This document shows, one piece after another, positions 11,168-23,496 of a DNA stretch of 64,000 nucleotides. The position numbers were made by a program, and so were the translations under genes. The stretch is from Psilocybe azurescens. Taxonomy: Eukaryota > Basidiomycota > Agaricomycetes > Agaricales > Agrocybaceae. The DNA lies in assembly GCA_023853785.1 (NCBI GenBank), contig JAJIRX010000680.1, positions 150,526-214,525 of the forward strand, in the 5' to 3' direction. Positions within the stretch are counted from its first letter, which is position 1. Each line of letters opens with the position of its first letter. The notes under the pieces were generated by a model. That model had not been told where the DNA came from, did not search any database, and saw only the letters and a program-made list of their open reading frames with translations.

Positions 11168-12921
11168 ATGTCCTCTACAACTAAAGATTTCGCTGTTGCT
11201 ATCGTCGGTGGAGGAATGTGCGGACTTGCCTGGTACGTCATCAATTTTGCCAGGACTACTCTCTGACGCACTTATCGCATGTAGTGCACACGGTCTGACC
11301 AAGGCAGGAATAAAGGTCGATGTTTTTGAAGCTGCAGTAAGGCTTACAAAGTTTATAACACTCACTTGAAAACTTATGTCGAAATCAGGCTCATTATCAC
11401 GAAGTTGGGGCGGGTGTTGGCCTCGGTAATTGCATTCCGTTAACAAAAGATCTTATCATTCTAATTCACTTCCAGGGCCGAATGCTATTCGTGCTTTAGA
11501 AAAGCTTGGCTTATTCAGTGCTGTCCTCAAAGCTGTCGCCGAGCCTAATGCCAATCAGCGCCTATTTTATCTACTAGCTGGTGCAGGAGATCATGAGAAA
11601 ATATTTGATGTAGGTCCTCATATTATTCATCAATCAATCAATCCTAAGAGCCTAACCACCGGAAGTACGCCGATTCCTCTGGGGAAGAAGGACACCAAGG
11701 ACTTGGAGTGTATCGGTACGCAAGCCTCGGTATACAGACAATCTCATCGCTGACTAAGGACATATGTAGACCAGGATTTTTGGATGCAGTTATGCCGCTA
11801 TTGGATCCAAATATTATGCATTTCAATAAGCGCTGCATCGCTGTTGAGCAAGCAGAATCTGGTCGTCAGCTGTTGCGCTTTGCCGATGGCACTACTCATG
11901 AGACCGACCTCGTTATCGGCGCCGATGGCATTAAGAGCACCACTCGCAGTGCAGTTATAGGCCCAGGTGACCACCATATTGCATTCTCAGGGACCTTTGC
12001 CTATCGAGCTTTGGTTCCCATGGACGTTTTGATGGCAGACGGGATTAAGACAGACATCAAAAGTCGGCCTCATTGCTGGGTCGGAGCAGGCAAAGTAAAT
12101 TCACGCAGCTTGTCCGTTAGGTTTAGCAAAGGACTCACATTCCCGTCTTACAGCATATCATCACTTTCCCTATCAAGAACGACACCATGGTACATTTACA
12201 CCATCTTATGCTTGAGATTTCATTCTGACGGATTGAAATCTAGCTCAATGTAGTAGCCTTCTATACTGTTGGGGATGGCACGTTAATGTCTGAACGTCCT
12301 CATCCCTGGGTTGAAACCGCTTCAGAGGCAGAGGTCATGGACAGATTCTTCGATTGGGGGAATGACGCTTTGACCGTGCTGAAGTACATCAAGCGACCCA
12401 GTAAATGGGCGATTCACACACTACACCCGCCTCTAAAGGACTTCGTCAATGGCCGAGTTGTTTTGATAGGTGATGCAGTAAGACACACTTTCACTGCGAG
12501 CCAATGATTTTCTACTGATATGTAGTATGCACAAACAGGCACACGGCATGCCTCCCCATCTAGGTGCTGGAGTTGGACAAGGTTTCGAGGATACCTATGC
12601 TCTCTGTCGTCTTCTTGCCCACCCAGCTGTTCAAAAGGCTGACCTCGATGTCCGTGTTTACTCTTTTTTTTGCTCTATTTGTCTCTCTTTAACATTCAAT
12701 ATAGGATGTTCTCAAAATATATAACAACATTAGACCCCCGTGCCAACATGGTTTTGGAAAGAAGTATCAGGATGGGTAAGGTTTATGAAAACTACGGGCC
12801 AGGTCTCTATGATATCCCGGAAATGATACAGCGCCTTGCGGGAATGTGGGAACCAGTTTGGGGTTTTGATCTTGAGAAACAGGTCTCGCATGCTTTGCAG
12901 GACTTTGAGAAAGTCAAGTAG
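11168..12921 (+). CDS. FAD-dependent monooxygenase (salicylate hydroxylase-like)
   Basis: Group A flavoprotein aromatic hydroxylase class. The N-terminal dinucleotide fold reads AVAIVGGGMCGLAC, followed by GVGLGPNAIRALEKLGL, the DG motif DLVIGADGIKSTTR, and the second FAD motif VVLIGDAAHGMPPHLGAGVGQG. That motif is formed across an intron ending at AACAG before GCACACGG. Other introns join IFD to PNHRKYADSSG and GVYR to PGFLDAV. The stop is at 12919-12921 after DFEKVK. One frame break sits in CCCCC 12735-12739, within the family motif around IRPRANMV; removing one C restores it. No membrane segment is visible. The substrate cannot be deduced, and no biosynthetic partner genes adjoin it. Confidence 0.85.
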
Positions 12922-13626
12922 AAGAAGTGATATTCAAAGTGATAAAATATATGTTAATTGTATTATGCAATTTTCTTCACAATATTGCCCATAAATGTGA
13001 ATCCCTGTTCGATGGCTTTTGCAAGATAGTCAATCGGCTTCAAGTTCGTCACTGGGACCTCAGACTCAAGGTGCTCAGTTGGCAGCCTTGAGATTTCTAT
13101 TTCAAAGAGCTCTCGACATTATAGTATGCCAGGGCTACAGTGGGAACTTACAGGAGATTTGAGGCCCAAAAATCGACAAATTTTTTGCAGATTCGAGAAC
13201 CAAAATTTTGAAACTCTGTCCGTATTCTTGCGGATTTGAGGGTCAATGGCACAGAAAGTCTAGTTTGCTCTCAAATTTTATACCATTGTATCTATTTAAC
13301 GATTTCATACAATCCAATTTACACTTTTCGTGGCTCCAAACGTGTTGAGATGGGAAACAAGTGCAAAAATCTTGAAAACGCAAAAATTTCCTTTGATAAA
13401 AACCACGTGCTAATCTCTATCCAGGAGTTGGATTTGAGACCACCGGCCTTGCGGATTTGAGGGCAGATTTTGGGATTTTCACGGACACCAAACATCCGGG
13501 GTCTCAGTCATGTATCCCGGCTATTTGATCGCACTGCCATAATTAAGAAATTTAAAATTTCCTTTTTAGAAATCACTGTCTCTTATATTATAGACACCGC
13601 TTCCGTAAGCAGCAAGCATACCTCAG
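12922..13626. other. Intergenic region with a short direct repeat
   Basis: No gene seen. The string CTTGCGGATTTGAGGG occurs twice, near 13215 and 13447, within A/T-rich sequence containing further degenerate GATTTGAGG copies, perhaps an old repeat fragment. Confidence 0.35.
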
Positions 13627-14640
13627 TTAAAGAGGAAAAGTCCCAGAAGCAAATATCACAACGTTTCCGCGCAACTTCAATGTACCCTCTGCCTTTTGAT
13701 ATGTCAACCTCAAATCTCCGCTTCGCTGGCTAACCATCTTGGCTTTGAATTCCTCTCCTGGGCTTATCGCGAGCCTCGAAGACCAGTATGGCACCAATAC
13801 ACCGTGTGCCGATCCACAAACATGATCCTCATGCGGCTCTGGTACCATGGAGGGGGAAAACATGCGGGAAACGAAGAGTTGACCCGAGGTAGGTGATACT
13901 GTTGTGAAAATATTAACGATAAAACCAGTAGCTGCCTTTGGAGAGTATCAGCCCTGTGCGAAAGTGCGAAACAATGGATTGGGCCCTACCAGTTCCTTTG
14001 CATCCACGGACGATCCAGCCAAGTCTTCGCTCTCATGCAAATGCACCAGGACATCTGCCAAAAACGTATCATTACACTTCATCTCGTGTTATAGCTAAGC
14101 CAACTCCAACTCACACGGCTTATAAACATCTCCTCCATTCACGATGTTCTCGACAATTACGTTCCGGCCAAAAGCCTTGTCGACGGCCGCCTTTACCCTC
14201 ACTTTATTTTCATCGGAAACAGTTCCAGGGACCGTAACAGGCAGCTGTATTTCAAAAGATCCATCCTCATGCTTGAAAGCTCCCAAAGTCTGACCATGCG
14301 CGTTTTTGAAGTGGATAGTATCCGCACCATTGGCAACGACTTCTGGTAACGAGAACACAGCTTTACTAGCCGCAATTAACCCATGACCGCATATTGGCAC
14401 GGGTTCTCCGTTGGGAGCGATGAACCTGATAGACCGCACCAATGTTTTCTCGCTATCCGATGGAAGAGAAGTGGGAGAGACTACGGAGAGCATTGGTTGA
14501 TTGAAGTTCTTAGCATATCCGCCCATCTTTTCGAGGGGGAGGGATGTGTCCATAAAGATTACCGCGGCTGGATTGCCCCCAAACGGAGAGGACGTGAATG
14601 TCGTCGCGAGATAAAAAGGAGCGGTAATACTCGAAGACAT
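13627..14640 (-). CDS. PhzF-like isomerase/epimerase family protein
   Basis: Member of the phenazine-biosynthesis PhzF family (diaminopimelate-epimerase fold); fungal members are of mostly unknown substrate. N-terminal motifs are FTSSPFGGNPAAVIF, FIAPNGEPVPICGHGLIAA and FGRNVIVENI. The C-terminal half carries EDHVCGSAHGVLVPYWSS and ends GNVVIFASG before TAA 13627-13629. One intron, 14055-14114, joins DVYKP to YVLVHLHESEDL. An upstream in-frame ATG at 14671-14673 would add 11 residues; MSSSITAPFYLATTF is the more usual start. An in-frame TGA follows FRTFAQG (around 13950) and precedes YSPKAATGFIVNI. That is either a sequence error, an unrecognised small intron, or a real nonsense mutation. The GCGSAHG-equivalent region is intact. 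Confidence 0.8.
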
Positions 14641-15357
14641 GGCGGTAGCGTGGATGAAAGATGCCGGCGTCAAATCCTCGGAATCCGATGGGAAGTGGGG
14701 GATATGAGAGATGGTTTCTTTTGGTGGAGTTGTGTTTGTATATGAAGATGCGTAGTTCGAGTCATATCGCCCTTTCGGTGATCAACCAACGCGTCGACAT
14801 ATCCTTTCCCCGTCAGGAATTACGATTTTTATCCCTCCGGCCGTTGACTAAGGATTTGATGAGGATCTTTGAGTTAGGAACGATGACGTTCGGACTTCTC
14901 GGCCGTTGCCAATTTCAAGTACGAATGTCTACTTGGTTCGCGCGCATTTTCCTAGCCCTTGCAAACGCCACTGTTCAAAAGTCACAGAATTCCATGTCGC
15001 TTGCGCAGGCGAAATGTTCAAGTTTGTTTTTCATTTTGGAATCCTTCGGTGTTCTGCGATAAAACGGTAGAGGTATCATGGAAGGGTATTGCATCAGTCC
15101 CGGAAAACGGTTATCACCACGTCGAATGTATGCTATGATATTGCACATAGTCAGGATTTTAATATTAAGGTAAGCAGATTAAATGAGAAGGGGTTTAGCG
15201 AAACAAGGAAGCGATTAGCAAGTTGCAAGTACAATCATCATCATAAGGGGTAACCGAAAAAACATGGCAGAGGAATTTGAATACTGTTGCATTGCCCACT
15301 GAAAATGGAGCAAAAACCGAAGGGACAAAATCGAAACGAAAAAAGACTCTCACTGGT
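14641..15357. other. Intergenic region
   Basis: A plus-strand open frame (14661-15062) runs antisense to the PhzF start and lacks any recognisable family. I do not call it. Nothing else stands out. Confidence 0.4.
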
Positions 15358-16723
15358 TTAGCGCCAGTCGCTGTCGAGGAGTTGGATTTTTCGTCGGTCA
15401 AGGCGTCGTTTCCATTCTCTCATTTCTCCTTGAACGCCGGCCTCTTGAGCCATGTTCGAAATACCCTTGGGCAACCAGCGCACATCCCTAGCACGCAGGA
15501 CTGCGAGATTAGGAAGAAAAGGGAAAAGACGATCGAAAACTCTCCAAAAGTCAGCCGTGGGACGGGGGATCGAGAGAATCTTGAGACCATGTCTTTCAGT
15601 AAGCAATAACACAGGGAGCGGACTTTCCAATGAGAGGTGGTTGAGATCAGGTGCGCATGTCAGCAGGTTTGTAGGAGAGGGACGCAATCTTGTCGGCCAA
15701 GACTTTGGTGTGAATAACAGAAGGGAGGTCAGACCGAATCCGTGAGTAGTGATGAATTCAGAAGCTAAGGATGCGGGGTACGGAACATCCTCGTAAGGTG
15801 TGATGGTCAGTTTCCTCAAACGCGGGAGAGGTGTATTCAGTAGAGCGAGCATGAGTGGGGAAGAGTGCATCGCTAGAACGGACAACACTCGGAGTTTGGG
15901 CAGAGAAAGAGGTATGAATTCCATCATGGAGGGGAGTTCTACGCTCTCAAAGCCGAATTCAAGTTCGGTAGGGTCAAGTCCCTGACCTATGACGACCAAT
16001 GTTTCGATGTTAGGTGTATGCCTAAGCAGCTGCACAAATGGATCCTCGTCTGGCTCGTTGCTCAGAGGAGGAACATAACTGAGGCCAGAGACGGAACGAA
16101 GATTGACGGAGCCTTCCCGTCGGGCCAACGACGATAATGCTCCACGGCTCAGCACGAAAGCAGGATTAATGGAGAGTGTTGAGAGGAATGGAGTCAGGGG
16201 AAAGAGACGGGTGAGAATTCCATCGAGTAGAACAGCTTGTCCTTGTCCTTCGAACGCCAGGCCGGAAAGATCCAAGCTCTGCACCCATCTGCCAGGGGTC
16301 GAATAAGGTATCCGTCTGATAGAGTCCCATTTGCGGTCGGCAATATGGAGTTGGTTGGAGAACAATTCGAGGTTTTTGACTCTCGAAATTTTGATTGATG
16401 CATGAAGGAGAGGATGAATTAGTTCCTAAAAAGCATTCCATGGGTGAGTGCTCCTTAATTGGAAACGGAGAAGAAACTGCACTTACATTGAACGACTTGC
16501 AGATGGTTAAGGTAGACCAAGCCCATGGTTTTGCTCCACTCCTTCCTGAGTACCCCGTAAACGCAAATGCAAATATTTCTGTCCAAATCTCGGAGGGCAA
16601 TGGCTTCAATGTCTTTGGCTGAGGCAGTAAAGGGAGAAGCAGAAGGGTTCCGGAGAAATTGGCATATGGCCTTGGTCGGAGAAGAATTGCAGTTCCTGTC
16701 GAGCTCATCGAAGTTTTCAACAA
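15358..16723 (-). CDS. F-box protein with leucine-rich C-terminal region
   Basis: Second, unrelated-looking F-box protein. Two exons, 16487-16723 and 15358-16425, are separated by an intron at 16426-16486. The join reads TICKSFN to ELIHPLLHASIKI. The F-box (LKPLPSEIWTEIFAFAF ... WAWSTLTICKSFN) starts about 35 residues in. The rest is rich in irregular leucine repeats (LPKLRVLSVLAM, LPRLRKLTITPY, APDLNHLSLESPL), ending RKIQLLDSDWR. The frame is intact throughout. Either of two N-terminal methionines (MLKTSMSST) may be used. It probably recruits a substrate to an SCF complex; the target is unknown. Confidence 0.75.
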
Positions 16724-17421
16724 GATTAGAGGGTGTAGAAGGAGAAGTGGATTATCAAGTACGTGGGTTATATAGATATAGCATGATATACGAGATTAGA
16801 ACATGATGGTTGCGGGATATCCTTGGGATATGTGGAATTTCTTGCCAAACTCTTCCCCGCATTCTGTAATTGCCTCCGGCGTCTAACCCCGTGCAAACGG
16901 CGTGGGAAACATCGTCCAAAGCGAACGTTAGCTGGCTAGGCAAAGCAGATTTTCTGAAGTTAACTGTTATTTGATGTGAATACCAATATATTACGTTCTT
17001 GCAGATGCAAACGGGAAGATCGGGTTGAAGGAAGAGCATTAGAATAGCATAGTGGATTTCTAAAAGCCATGCGCTTAGTGACTGAATTTCCAGAATTTGG
17101 GCCTAGTACAGTACAGATGATAATCATCACCTGGGTCTGATCATGTATCTAACTAGCGAAGCAAAATGGAAAATACCCGTAGTCTTGAGTCAGTTATTGC
17201 TTCATCCGAGAAGGCAGAGATATTACTGAAAGAGCAAGGCGTTTCAAAGGGGATGACCCTTACGGTCCAGGAGACACATTTCCTAGTCGGGAAAAAGTGG
17301 CGTTCGTGTTTAAAAGCAAAAAATCCAATTCAGTGGACATAGCGGATTGTCACCGTATGCTAGGTAAAAGCATTCAACCAAGCAGGAAGAGGTATAAATC
17401 ATATATACATACCATAATATA
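16724..17421. other. Intergenic region
   Basis: No supported gene. Short minus-strand frames (16755-17039) have no family resemblance. Confidence 0.4.
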
Positions 17422-19217
17422 TCACTTTGGACCTAATATGTCCCCCATCTCTTCCACAAATTTATCATAATCACTTTTCGGATTCTTCTCTATCTTCGCT
17501 GGTGCCGCAGGCTTCACGGGAGCATGCCCAAACTGATTCTTGAGCGCACTGACGAGATCAGGACGAGTAAGAGCAGCCTCAACTTCCTCGGAATCATCGA
17601 CGGAGGGAGCAGAAGAGACGACCGAGGGCGCGGCATTGACTTTGGAAGATGCAGAGCCAGCGGGCACCTTCTTACGCTTCACGGCCGTAGGAACGAAGGC
17701 AGTGGCTTCTTTCTTAAAGTCACGAAGCTGAGGCGCTGAGAACACGGTCGCGGCTGCCAGCTCTGCAGCAGCAGTCGGTTTGGGTGGTAATGATGGATTG
17801 GTAGGCAGAGAAGGAGCACCACTTTGGCTAGGATTAGGGGGTAGTGAAGGATGCGGGGGTGCAAGCTGGCTTGCTCGATGCGCTTGGAACGTTTGATGAG
17901 GAACAGTCGACAGAGGATCTTGCATTGCCGAAGTACTTTGGTGTCGGGGTAAAAATTTAGGAGGAGGCAGTGGAAATACATTTGGAGGGAAAGGAGGGAA
18001 TGAAGTATTTAGAAATGGGGGAAGCCTGGAGGGGGAGGGGGGATATTTGCATTCCATCCTGGAGGACCCAAGGGAGGAGGTGGATATGATATAGGTACTG
18101 CAGCCATCTGAAAGCCTGGTGGTGGCGGTGGTGGGGAGGAATCAATCCGCTCCAATTTTGGAACCCAGGAGGCGGTGGTGGCGGTGGAGGGAAGGGGTTA
18201 CTTGGGCCAGCATTTGGTGGGAACCCGGGAGATGGGGGAGGCAATCCGACCGGAATGGGTTGGGGTAATGGAGGCAACATGACTTCATCATCGTCTAGTA
18301 TATTGTGAATACATACAGATGTGACAATGGATAGATCGCCATGCATACCTTCGTCTGATTCTTGACCAGGTGGGTGCCCGTCAGGCATTGGAATATCATC
18401 GTCACTTTGAACTTCTTCGGTGCCAGGAGGAAGACCCTGAGGTAGCGGAATGTCATCTTCGTCCTCATCCTCATCTAAGGTCTAGTGTCAGATGGTGGCT
18501 ATGTTCGTAACGCGTACAACATACCATCCATTTCCGGGTCACTGTCCACCTCGCCAGGCAGTAAAGCTAAAGATAGATTAGTTAACTGGATACCTGAATT
18601 CTTTCATATACAACTTACCTCTTTCAAGGTATGGCATCCCAGGAGGAGCAACGCCATATGGATTCATTACTGGATCATAATAGATACTGCGTTCTGGGTG
18701 ACGAGGAAGCCCATTCTTGTTGAATAGATTGCGTTTCTTCTTAACAGGTAATTCAGGTTCGGGTTCTCCTTCCTTACGCCGTCGATACACAAGCCGCCGC
18801 TGTTCTGGATGTTCCTCGACATATTCGGCTTTCTTTTTGTTGATCTTTTCAAGCTCTGCTTTTAATTCGGCAAGTTTGCCTGGATCTGCACGACTCTCTT
18901 CGAATTCCTTGATGGCAGTCTCAAGATCTAGTATCGAAGTCAGTAACCAGAGAAAGAGAATTGAGGAGCTATATACCTGTAGTGTCTTTCTTCACTAGAG
19001 CAAAGTCGCGTGCTTTAGAACGTTCTGCCTTGTTCTACTGCAAGGACCCCTTATTAGGACAAGTCAAGAGACTGGAGGAGACGAACTATGCCTTTTTGAG
19101 TTCTTTTTTTGCGCAAAGCCTTGCCTGAAAGAAAGACTTTAAGTAAATACATGTTCCAATACACTATAGCACGGACATACGATGAGCATCTGCCGGGTTA
19201 AGATTTTTCTTAGCCAT
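17422..19217 (-). CDS. WBP11: WW domain-binding protein 11-like splicing factor
   Basis: Homologue of WBP11/NpwBP, a proline-rich nuclear pre-mRNA splicing factor. The N-terminus MAKKNLNPADAHRKALRKKE is spread over several tiny exons, as is common in fungi. It continues NKAERSKARDFALVKKDT, a charged coiled-coil (LKAELEKINKKKAEYVEEHP) and the family signature NPYGVAPPGMPYLER. Acidic patches and long polyproline runs follow. The C-terminus is EALTRPDLVSALKNQFGH-like (VEAALTRPDLVSALKNQFGH), ending GDILGPK before TAA at 17422-17424. Two frame changes lie in the polyproline-coding part, at GGGG 18133-18136 and GGGGG 18017-18021 on the plus strand. Each is cured by one base and so likely a homopolymer error. 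Divergent from the RING gene, with starts about 200 bases apart. Confidence 0.87.
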
Positions 19218-19418
19218 GGTGGTCGATGAAATTCAAGGACTTCGAATAAGGAGTTGGCAGGTTGAATGGATGTGCAGGGCCGGAACCACGCACGTGGTTA
19301 GACTTGAGTCATGACTTAAGTGGTGACTTCACACAAGTCTTCTTGTTACCCTTTCCAGTGAAGGTCATCCTTCCTACTGGCAGGGAGTCTTATCAAGTGA
19401 CTGACTTAACACTTCCCA

Positions 19419-21600
19419 ATGACTAGCAATCCTGGTTCTATCCAGGAAACTACCCCCAAACGTCTTTCCAAGATGCCCTCCAACCAGGCTGTGAACTTGA
19501 ATCATCTCCTCAACTTCACCTTGCCTCCTAGGCAGGCTAGGCCCTTGACCAGCTTGCCCAGGAGGAGCAGGAAGACGGGGACAGTCCAGGGAGTATGGAA
19601 CAAAGAACGTGAGCTATAGGAGATTTCCATGTTTGAACCTTCATTCTCACCTCGGAACGGACACCATCCAGGGTTTGTAAATGCTCAGTATCGGTTCGTC
19701 ATGAATCCAACGGGAGATTACACTGTGCATTTCGCTGATCCGGACATGTAAATGCCCCATTTACATAGGTCTGATGTTCTTAAATTGTGTTGACAATTTT
19801 ATGTTCTAGCTTTTTCCAATGGCAGGATATTCTTCAGGTTATTATACCTCGTTCATCCGCCCTGGCGGCCGCTGCAGCGTCTGAAGAGCCCTCTGGACAG
19901 GGTGAGGGCTACACTACATGTCCGATATGTCTGTCCCCTCCAACTGCACCTCGCATGACCAAGTGTGGACATGTCAGTTCTTATCATATATCTTACAACT
20001 GGAATAAAATCAGTAATTGATTAAACAGGTCTTTTGCTTCCCTTGTATCTTGCATTATCTAAGCACATCGACTAACAAATGGGCACGTTGTCCGATCTGC
20101 TTTGATTCTGTCAACGAGAGACAGCTCAAGAGTGTCAAATGGTACGACGGGCCTACGCAGTCGGAAGAAGATGCGGATATCACGCATGCTGAGGGATCGT
20201 CCTCTTCGTCGACTCTGAACTATGGATTCGATACCACGACTCCTCGTGCAGGATCTTTCTTGCGGATGAGACTTGTTCAACGTCCGCAAATTACGACACT
20301 TGCTCTGCCCCGGTCTCACACTTGGCCCTCGGACCTTCTTCCTCCCCACCAGGCTCCTTTCCACTTCCTCCACGATGTCTTTAGCTTTGCCAAGTTCATG
20401 CTTGCGACACCTGTCTATCTCATTGCCAGTCTTACGAAAGACCTCGATGAGCTCGCAGCTGAGCGGCGCATTCTGTCGTCAATGAACGACACTCTCGGAA
20501 TCATATTCATTGACGGCGCAGATTACAAGGTCCGAGAACAGATTGCCAAAGCTGCTGCTCTAGAAACACCCTCACTTAAGGAGAAAATCGAGAAAGCCCG
20601 ACACGATCAGCAAGAGATCGACGACAGGGTAGCTTTCCATGCCCGAAGGAAGAAGGAGGAGGAAGAAGCCTACGCATCTGCACCTGTATCCGACATTCCG
20701 CACGAGTTCCTCGCCTCTCGCTCGGGCGTAACTAGTGCGCCTTCCCTCAGGTGCAACCTGCAGCGGACAGTAATCCTCGTACTCCATCTCAAAGCCGCAA
20801 TCAACCACGCCAACGACGAAATCTCAACCCTCCTCCTCCATCGACATCAACGTATTATTACTACCAGGCTGCCTCTGGTCTTCCTCTGTTCTTACACCCT
20901 TTGGACATCAGAATCCTGCTGTCACACTTCCACAGCTATTCCTCGTTCCCAGATACAATCACTGTCCACGTGGAATCCGTAAACGAAGGTTCTGTTGACG
21001 ATGATCTGCGGAAACGGTGTAAGTACCTCGGCCACATGCCAGAGGGTGCCGATGTCGTGTTCGTGGAGGCCGATCTGGAGGATGTGGTAGGCGCCGAGGG
21101 CTTGAAGAACTTTGAAGGTCCTCTCAGGATGCGCACATCCAGGAGGAAGGAGAAAGGCCGGAAAGAAGACCGTGCACGGGTACGCGCTGAGGAGAAGGAA
21201 CGCGAGAACGCCCACCTGCCGTGGTCATCGTCGGTGGGGTATGGCGCCAGTGCCCCTAGTCTAATATCGGATCCTCCTAGAGAGTTTCTCTGCCCTTGGA
21301 GATCTTTCTCCAGCTAGATCTGTAGAGACAGGGACATCGCCTCCTGCTCCAAGCGTAACGGCACCTGGTGCTTGGGGCGCGCGTAGTTTTGCGTCTGCAC
21401 TGCACTCTTCATCTCCTGCTGGTCGTTCGTCTGCCGGATCGCAGAGAACGACAAGGCAAAGCGCGGAAGATGAATGGGACATTGACGTTGCTTGGCATGA
21501 ACTTGAGCAACGAAACGGAAATGGCGGCGGTGGACGCAGGAAGCGTGCAAACAAACTCGTGGTGCTAGGCAGCGGAGGTGCTGGTGCCCGTCGACGATAA
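19419..21600 (+). CDS. RING finger protein, RNF10/Mag2-like E3 ligase
   Basis: Probable E3 ubiquitin ligase of the RNF10 (yeast Mag2) family. N-terminal signature: QAVNLNHLLNFTLPPR. Introns join WNKE to RFVNAQYRFVMNP and DPDI to FFQWQDILQVI. The C3HC4 RING is split by another intron: TTCPICLSPPTAPRMTKCGH then VFCFPCILHYLSTSTNKWARCPIC. The family's YYYYQAASGLPLFLHPLDIR segment follows, and the C-terminus is DDEWD-like (EDEWDIDVAWHELEQRN), ending GGAGARRR before TAA 21598-21600. Frame breaks at CCC 20744-20746 and TTT 21285-21287 are each repaired by one base. RNF10 relatives act in ribosome-stalling ubiquitination; that role is inferred here. Confidence 0.87.
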
Positions 21601-21847
21601 CGGCAGAAATCCCAAACACGTCGTTTCGTTCCTTCCTCTCCAATCAGAGTTTGGCCTCCCCTTGGTTATAAAGCTGACTGCCATTATTCTCCTTCTGTGT
21701 TCTCCACTTACGGATTGTCCTCGAAAGACGATCACAATATATTTGTAGATATATACAACCGGCACCAACCCCACACCTCACTCGCACCCGCAACATTGTA
21801 TTCTCCTGTTGCTCTCTTTTCCATACGTTTTCAAATTATACATCATA
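21601..21847. other. 3' flank of RING gene up to MITE
   Basis: Short non-coding stretch ending in the TA dinucleotide (21846-21847) that flanks the mobile element. Confidence 0.5.
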
Positions 21848-21966
21848 CTCGTGGGATCAAAAAGTGATCGTGATTATATAATCTGATGCCATTTTGAATG
21901 ATTTTCATCGACAATAAAAGTGTTCGTTCTTTGAAACTGGAAGTGCTAAGGGCTATAATTCTGCGA
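21848..21966 (+). repeat. Left terminal inverted repeat of MITE
   Basis: Pairs with the reverse complement of 22679-22797. The outer 41 bases are nearly perfect and the inner part is diverged. Confidence 0.8.
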
Positions 21967-22678
21967 AGGCATACATATGCTATTCTAAAATATCTCTGCA
22001 AATTTTTGAGCCAGAATACTGGTTAGAAACATAAGGAGAAGTGAATCTTCAAAATTGAGCACTCTGGGGTGCTCATGAAAGTCTATGTCAATGAAATTGT
22101 TTTGAGGTTATAAAGAAGACATATAAATAGGGTAAAGGACTAATAGTATTCCTACAAGTGCCCATACAAAGTATCAAGATTTCCCATACATGCCTGAATG
22201 AAATATTGACCATTCAAAATGAATGGCTAATGAATCAATAATCTTACTGGATAGCTTTCTGTTTGAGTAGCACTCTCTGAACATAATTTTGACATATAGA
22301 AATACATTTAGGCTGAGGGTACCCAGATTAACAGTCTCCCTTAATTCTAGCTCTATAGCTCGTGGTTTCTGTCTCTAATAGTTCTTATGGCCTTTGAGAT
22401 GTTGTTTGCCCCAGTCTTGATTAAAGTTCGGTAAGTGATTCCGGTTTCAAAAGTTCATATCTTACCTCGATATTTAAAAACAAAAATTTGGCAGACATAC
22501 TCAGATATTTTCTCAATTTACACACTCTGTTTGCAACCTCAGAAAGATTTTATTGACACAAAACTTTCACAAGCACTCAAAAGTACATAAATTGAAAAAC
22601 TTGCTTCTCCCTGGGTTTCCAGCCATTATTTTGGATCAAAATTCTATATCTACACTCCAAAATAGCTCAGATATTTTT

Positions 22679-22797
22679 CGCAAAATTATAATCACTTAGC
22701 TCAAACGGTTTCAAAGAATGAGCCATTTTGTTGTCGACGAAGATTGCCCAAAACGCCATCAGATTATATAATCGCAATCACTTTTTGATCCCACGAG
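22679..22797 (-). repeat. Right terminal inverted repeat of MITE
   Basis: Reverse complement matches 21848-21966, with the near-perfect block at the outer end. Confidence 0.8.
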
Positions 22798-23496
22798 TAC
22801 ATACAAACATTCCATATCTCTTATCAGTGTAGCAACAGTACAACTAAGCACGTATACTAGTAATATATTTATATATATCTTCAAGGCCGATGGTTGGTGT
22901 AGAAAGGACATTGAGTGACATTATCGGGGGTACTTGTTGCTCGGATTTGGAGATGCATTTCCATCTTGACCTTGACGACCTTTCCCAGGCATTGTCCTCG
23001 TCGTAAAGGCGATGACAGAATGCATCTCGTCGGAGGAGCAGACACGGGTTTCTTGTACCGGAGGTATTACCGATGATATCATTGACAATTGAGTTCAAAT
23101 TATTATGAGAAGGAAAACGAACAACAAACGATGTCATAAATCGAGAGATTTGAGAAGAAAAAATTGGTCGGCATACGAACCAAATAAGATAGATGGATAC
23201 AACATATACAACGATACATCAAAGAGGAAGTATATGTCTTAAAATGCGAGTTTCCGTGGGGAGGGCTTTTGGAATCTGGATTCTGGATATACGTAAAACA
23301 ACAAAAAGGGCATTTAAAGATGTATAACCGTTGGTTGGTCTCCATATAACTAAGAAAACGGGAAGAAAAAATGGCATAGCTTGTCGTAAGCAGTAGGGTA
23401 AATGTCGTGTCGTGATATCAAGTGATCAAAACATCCATGGATGGTAAGAGTAAGCACAATGGTATGTAAGTTTTACAGTATTCGCTGCGCGTCGTT
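22798..23496. other. Intergenic region downstream of Sho1
   Basis: A/T-rich, with small minus-strand frames (22844-23137, 23103-23345) that look like chance or Sho1 3' UTR sequence. No supported gene. Confidence 0.4.

Larger units (their letters stand above)
21848..22797. mobile_element. Non-autonomous TA-flanked DNA transposon (MITE-like), 950 bp
   Basis: Both ends read inward CTCGTGGGATCAAAAAGTGA, and the first 41 bases of each end differ at only two positions. A weaker inverted similarity continues for about 75 more bases on each side (shared blocks such as TTCTTTGAAAC and TATAATT.TGCGAA). The element is bounded by TA at 21846-21847 and 22798-22799, the target-site duplication expected of Tc1/mariner-type transposons. 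The interior is strongly A/T-rich with no coding frame. It sits in the 3' intergenic space between the RING gene and Sho1 and appears not to disrupt a gene. Confidence 0.85.

Noticed and set aside
14661..15062. 133-codon plus-strand open frame
   Set aside because: No family resemblance, and it overlaps the 5' end of the PhzF gene on the other strand.
16103..16306. Plus-strand frames over the second F-box gene
   Set aside because: Antisense shadows of an intact minus-strand gene.
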